Source of the DNA: Candidatus Zhuqueibacterota bacterium
Lineage (GTDB): Bacteria > BS750m-G25
DNA: 8,343 bases
Reading direction: 5' to 3'
NCBI GenBank assembly: GCA_016783505.1
Contig: JADHWK010000078.1
Location: 1 to 8,343, forward strand
Positions 6,225 to 8,343 of the stretch are shown in pieces (the first letter of the stretch is position 1; every line of letters starts with the position of its first letter). Both the position numbers and the translations under genes were made by a program. Under the pieces are notes generated by a model. It was given only the letters and a program-made list of their open reading frames with translations. It did not search any database and was not told the DNA's origin.

Positions 6225-6394
6225 GGGCCTGTGGCACAACTCTGAAATCGCTGTTTCCCCCTTTGCGTGATAATAAATTATCACGCCATCTCAAAGAAAG
6301 TCCATTAAAATGGACTAATAACAGTATGTTTCAACATACTTTCTTAGAGTTAGCATAGGAATTTATTCCTATGCGATAGTTCTGCAACAGGCCC
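6225..6394. mobile_element. MITE-like 170-base element with four nested perfect hairpins
   Basis: The ends are inverted repeats: GGGCCTGTGGCACAACT (6225-6241) against the complement of AGTTCTGCAACAGGCCC (6378-6394), matching at 15 of 17. GCCC lies directly outside each end (6221-6224 and 6395-6398), a possible 4-base target duplication. Inside are four perfect palindromes, each with two unpaired central bases: 6265-6286 (10-bp arms), 6299-6316 (8), 6323-6340 (8) and 6353-6374 (10). Spacers are 12, 6 and 12. CTCAAAGAAAG (6290-6300) and CTTTCTTAGAG (6339-6349) pair with one mismatch and enclose the middle two. All 36 hairpin pairs are Watson-Crick with no G-U, which suits a DNA-level structure, though a structured RNA is possible. 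There is no open frame, so any transposase would act in trans. The GGCCTGTTGCA-like end recalls IS5- and IS1182-type ends, unverified. It fills the gap between converging genes, where an insertion is harmless. Confidence 0.7.
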
Positions 6395-6472
6395 GCCCGA
6401 CTGATTAGAATAGATTCCTATATTGTCTTTAAAGCGGACCACTGTAGAAAAACACATTTTAAGTACCCAAAA

Positions 6473-7858
6473 TTACAATTCACATCTCTTCATCATTTTA
6501 TGAAAATTCGTACGGTTTATGCCAGCATGTACAGCCGCTCTGGAAACATTCCCATTAAACCTTTTCAGTAAATTTGTGAGGAAAAGTTTCTCAATTGCTC
6601 TACTGGCTTTGTCCGCAGCCTCTTTTCGCAGCATATCCATCTCGCTCAAGGTTTCAGGAATTTTATTAATACTGATAGGTGTACCTTCTGCAATTTCAAT
6701 TAATTTTGGCTCTAAATGTGTGGGTTGAACCACTTCTTCTTTGCTAAGAATCACAGCTCTAGTTATGTAATTACGTAATTCTCGAACATTTCCTGGCCAA
6801 TCATAATTCATAAAGATTTCAATTGCCTCAGGAGAAAACTTTTTAACTGGGATCTTAATTTCTGTACATACTATCTGCAAAAAATGGTCAATTAGTAAGG
6901 GAATATCTTCTTTTCTTTCACGCAGGGGAGGAACTCTAATAGGCAAAACGTCGAGTCTATAAAATAAATCCTCACGAAATAGCCCTTTTCTCATCCGATC
7001 TTCTAAATCTCTATTAGTAGCAGCAATTATTTTAGCATCTGTTTTTATGGTCGTATTTCCACCCACACGTTCAAACTCTTTTTCTTGTAGTACTCTTAGC
7101 AACTTTACTTGTGCGTTTAGATCAAGTTCGGAAATCTCGTCGAAGAAAATGATACCTTCAGATGCAATTTCAAACTTACCGATTTTTCTTTTGTTCGCAC
7201 CGGTAAAAGCTCCCTTTTCATGACCGAAAAGTTCGCTTTCTAAAAGTTCTTTTGGAATTGCAGCGCAGTTTACAGGAACGAACGATTTATTTTTTCTATC
7301 GCTTTTGAGGTGAATTTGTCTGGCTACCAATTCTTTACCAACGCCGCTTTCACCCGTAATTATCACTGTATTAAGACTCTGCGCACAAAGCGCTATTTTC
7401 TCACAAAGATTTCTAATTGCCGGTCCATCACCAACAATCGTGTGAAATGATTCCCTGATCTCTTGCTGAAGTGACTGTGTCTGGAATTTAATTGACCGCT
7501 GTTTGAGTGATTTTTCTATAATGACTTTCAATTCCTCAATATTTGGCGTTTTGGGAATGTAGTCAAATGCACCGAATCGCATCGCTTCAACAGCTGTATC
7601 GATAGAGCCATAATCGGTAATTATAATAACCGGTAGATTATCGTCTTCTTGGCGGATTCTGGAAAGTACATCAAGCCCATTCATATCCTCTCCCAGCATC
7701 AGATCGAGTAAAACCACATCGGGATTCTTCTCAATCGCATATCTTATACCTTCCCTGCCGTTCAATGCAGAAATACAGTTGAAATCTTTTTCTAACAGAA
7801 GAGTGAAATCGTTTATAAACTCCTTGTCGTCATCAATAATCAGCAATAAAGGCTTCAT
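6473..7858 (-). CDS. Sigma-54-dependent response regulator of the NtrC type
   Basis: A phosphorylation-controlled activator that remodels sigma-54 RNA polymerase with ATP. The 461 residues form three parts. The receiver (1-118) has acidic residues D9-D11, phosphoacceptor D52, T81 and K103. The AAA+ domain (about 140-370) has Walker A GESGVGKE (169-176), the sigma-54 contact loop GAFTGA (216-221), Walker B IIFFDE (236-241), the arginine-finger region FREDLFYRLDV (294-304) and sensor II WPGNVREL (354-361). A Fis-type helix-turn-helix lies near 424-458 (NGNVSRAAVHAGINRTNFHK). All key residues are present, so it should be functional and sigma-54 dependent. AGGAG sits nine bases before ATG, and the start overlaps the kinase stop by 4 bases (ATGA), so the two are translated together. 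It is A/T-richer than mutL and miaA. Target genes are unknown. Confidence 0.96.
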   Translation of the reverse strand: MKPLLLIIDDDKEFINDFTLLLEKDFNCISALNGREGIRYAIEKNPDVVLLDLMLGEDMNGLDVLSRIRQEDDNLPVIIITDYGSIDTAVEAMRFGAFDYIPKTPNIEELKVIIEKSLKQRSIKFQTQSLQQEIRESFHTIVGDGPAIRNLCEKIALCAQSLNTVIITGESGVGKELVARQIHLKSDRKNKSFVPVNCAAIPKELLESELFGHEKGAFTGANKRKIGKFEIASEGIIFFDEISELDLNAQVKLLRVLQEKEFERVGGNTTIKTDAKIIAATNRDLEDRMRKGLFREDLFYRLDVLPIRVPPLRERKEDIPLLIDHFLQIVCTEIKIPVKKFSPEAIEIFMNYDWPGNVRELRNYITRAVILSKEEVVQPTHLEPKLIEIAEGTPISINKIPETLSEMDMLRKEAADKASRAIEKLFLTNLLKRFNGNVSRAAVHAGINRTNFHKMMKRCEL

Positions 7859-8343
7859 TTTTTCTCTCCTGCATTTAGGTCAATGGTGAAAGTTGTGCCT
7901 ATACCCAATTGGCTCTCCTTGATATATAAACGGCCTCCGTATTTCTTTAATATCTCCCATGCCTGGAAGAGCCCAGTACCTGTGCCGCCGTGTTCGGAAT
8001 ATCCGCTTTCAAAGACTTTTTCCCACCTTTCTTGAGCAATCCCGCAGCCATTATCTTTGATGTCAATGTGAATTTTAGGAGCAGATCTATAGACCGATAT
8101 TTCTATCAACCTCTTGCTTTTATTGCTCAGGGCTCGTACCGAATTCCGCAAGCAGTTATCTAAAATATCCGCCAATTCATGATTTGTGATAAGAACCTGT
8201 GCATTTTCAATGTCAATCTTTACCCGGCGAATTTCAATCTTATTCTCACGAAACAGTTCCTCTAATGCATTCGTTGTATTAGCAATAACGTTGATAGCGT
8301 CTGTTGAATATATTCCGTAAATAGTATTTTTTATTTCAGTCAA
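7855..8343 (-). CDS. Sensor histidine kinase, C-terminal ATP-binding part (partial)
   Basis: The frame is open to the window edge, so only the last 162 residues are seen and the TTG at the edge should not be taken as the start. The HATPase_c domain is complete in its main motifs: N-box ELADILDNCLRNSVRAL (56-72), G1 box DNGCGI (97-102) and G2 box GGTGTGL (119-125). The final strand motif GIGTTFTIDL is typical. The sensor region and the phosphorylated histidine lie beyond 8343. The 4-base overlap with the regulator downstream makes that protein its obvious partner. The signal sensed cannot be told from this part. Confidence 0.92.
   Translation of the reverse strand: MTEIKNTIYGIYSTDAINVIANTTNALEELFRENKIEIRRVKIDIENAQVLITNHELADILDNCLRNSVRALSNKSKRLIEISVYRSAPKIHIDIKDNGCGIAQERWEKVFESGYSEHGGTGTGLFQAWEILKKYGGRLYIKESQLGIGTTFTIDLNAGEKK

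Noticed and set aside
6232-6249. Sigma-54 promoter starting at TGGCAC
   Set aside because: The -24 half matches, but the bases at the -12 position read TGAA and not TTGC, and the TGGCAC is part of the element's inverted end.
6211-6404. Retron or integron attC site
   Set aside because: No reverse transcriptase or integrase gene is visible, and the multi-hairpin layout lacks the bulged single-hairpin form and the conserved R sites of attC.

Overview
The window reads as chromosomal DNA from an uncultured Gram-negative-type bacterium. It carries a MutL with intact endonuclease motifs, a MutL-MiaA gene order also found in many Gram-negative bacteria, and a sigma-54-dependent two-component system. 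I cannot fix the phylum. Short dispersed palindromes and decayed genes between the housekeeping genes are what I would expect in Desulfobacterota-like or candidate-phylum genomes, but that is an impression and not a result.

Layout. Positions 1-111 hold the 3' end of a probable GDT1/UPF0016 membrane transporter. A compact self-complementary element (172-239) precedes a membrane protein with two PspC domains (264-908). The next 500 bases have no convincing gene but carry four copies of a 16-base palindrome of the type TCCCGAAGTTTCGGGA. Then come mutL (start best placed at 1417, end 3138) and miaA (3821-4756). The 680 bases between them hold an eight-unit degenerate 8-base repeat, the wreck of a Fic-family protein's C-terminal half, and a second diverged copy of that wreck's last 60 bases. 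A good sigma-70-type promoter (4777-4805) and a strong ribosome binding site lead into an unrecognised multi-spanning membrane protein with a very acidic Glu/Lys tail (4881-6089), closed by a rho-independent terminator (6120-6151).

The right end is on the minus strand: the last part of a sensor histidine kinase (7855-8343) overlaps by 4 bases an NtrC-type response regulator (6473-7858). These two genes are clearly richer in A/T than mutL, miaA and the membrane protein gene. They converge on the membrane protein gene, and the gap between the two ends is filled by the most striking object in the window.

That object is a 170-base element (6225-6394) with 17-base terminal inverted repeats (15 of 17 matching) and possible 4-base direct repeats (GCCC) at its borders. 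Inside are four perfect hairpins in a row, with lengths 22, 18, 18 and 22 and spacers 12, 6 and 12, so the interior is nearly mirror-symmetric. The two central hairpins are enclosed by a further stem. It looks like a non-autonomous MITE-like element or a multi-branched DNA/RNA structure. It appears to sit inside an older palindrome, since TCAGTC and GACTGA flank it. I cannot identify it with any named element.

Functionally, mutL (mismatch repair) and miaA (tRNA modification) are housekeeping genes. The PspC protein and the unknown membrane protein suggest envelope functions. The two-component pair would turn on sigma-54 promoters in response to an unknown signal; no such promoter was found in the window.
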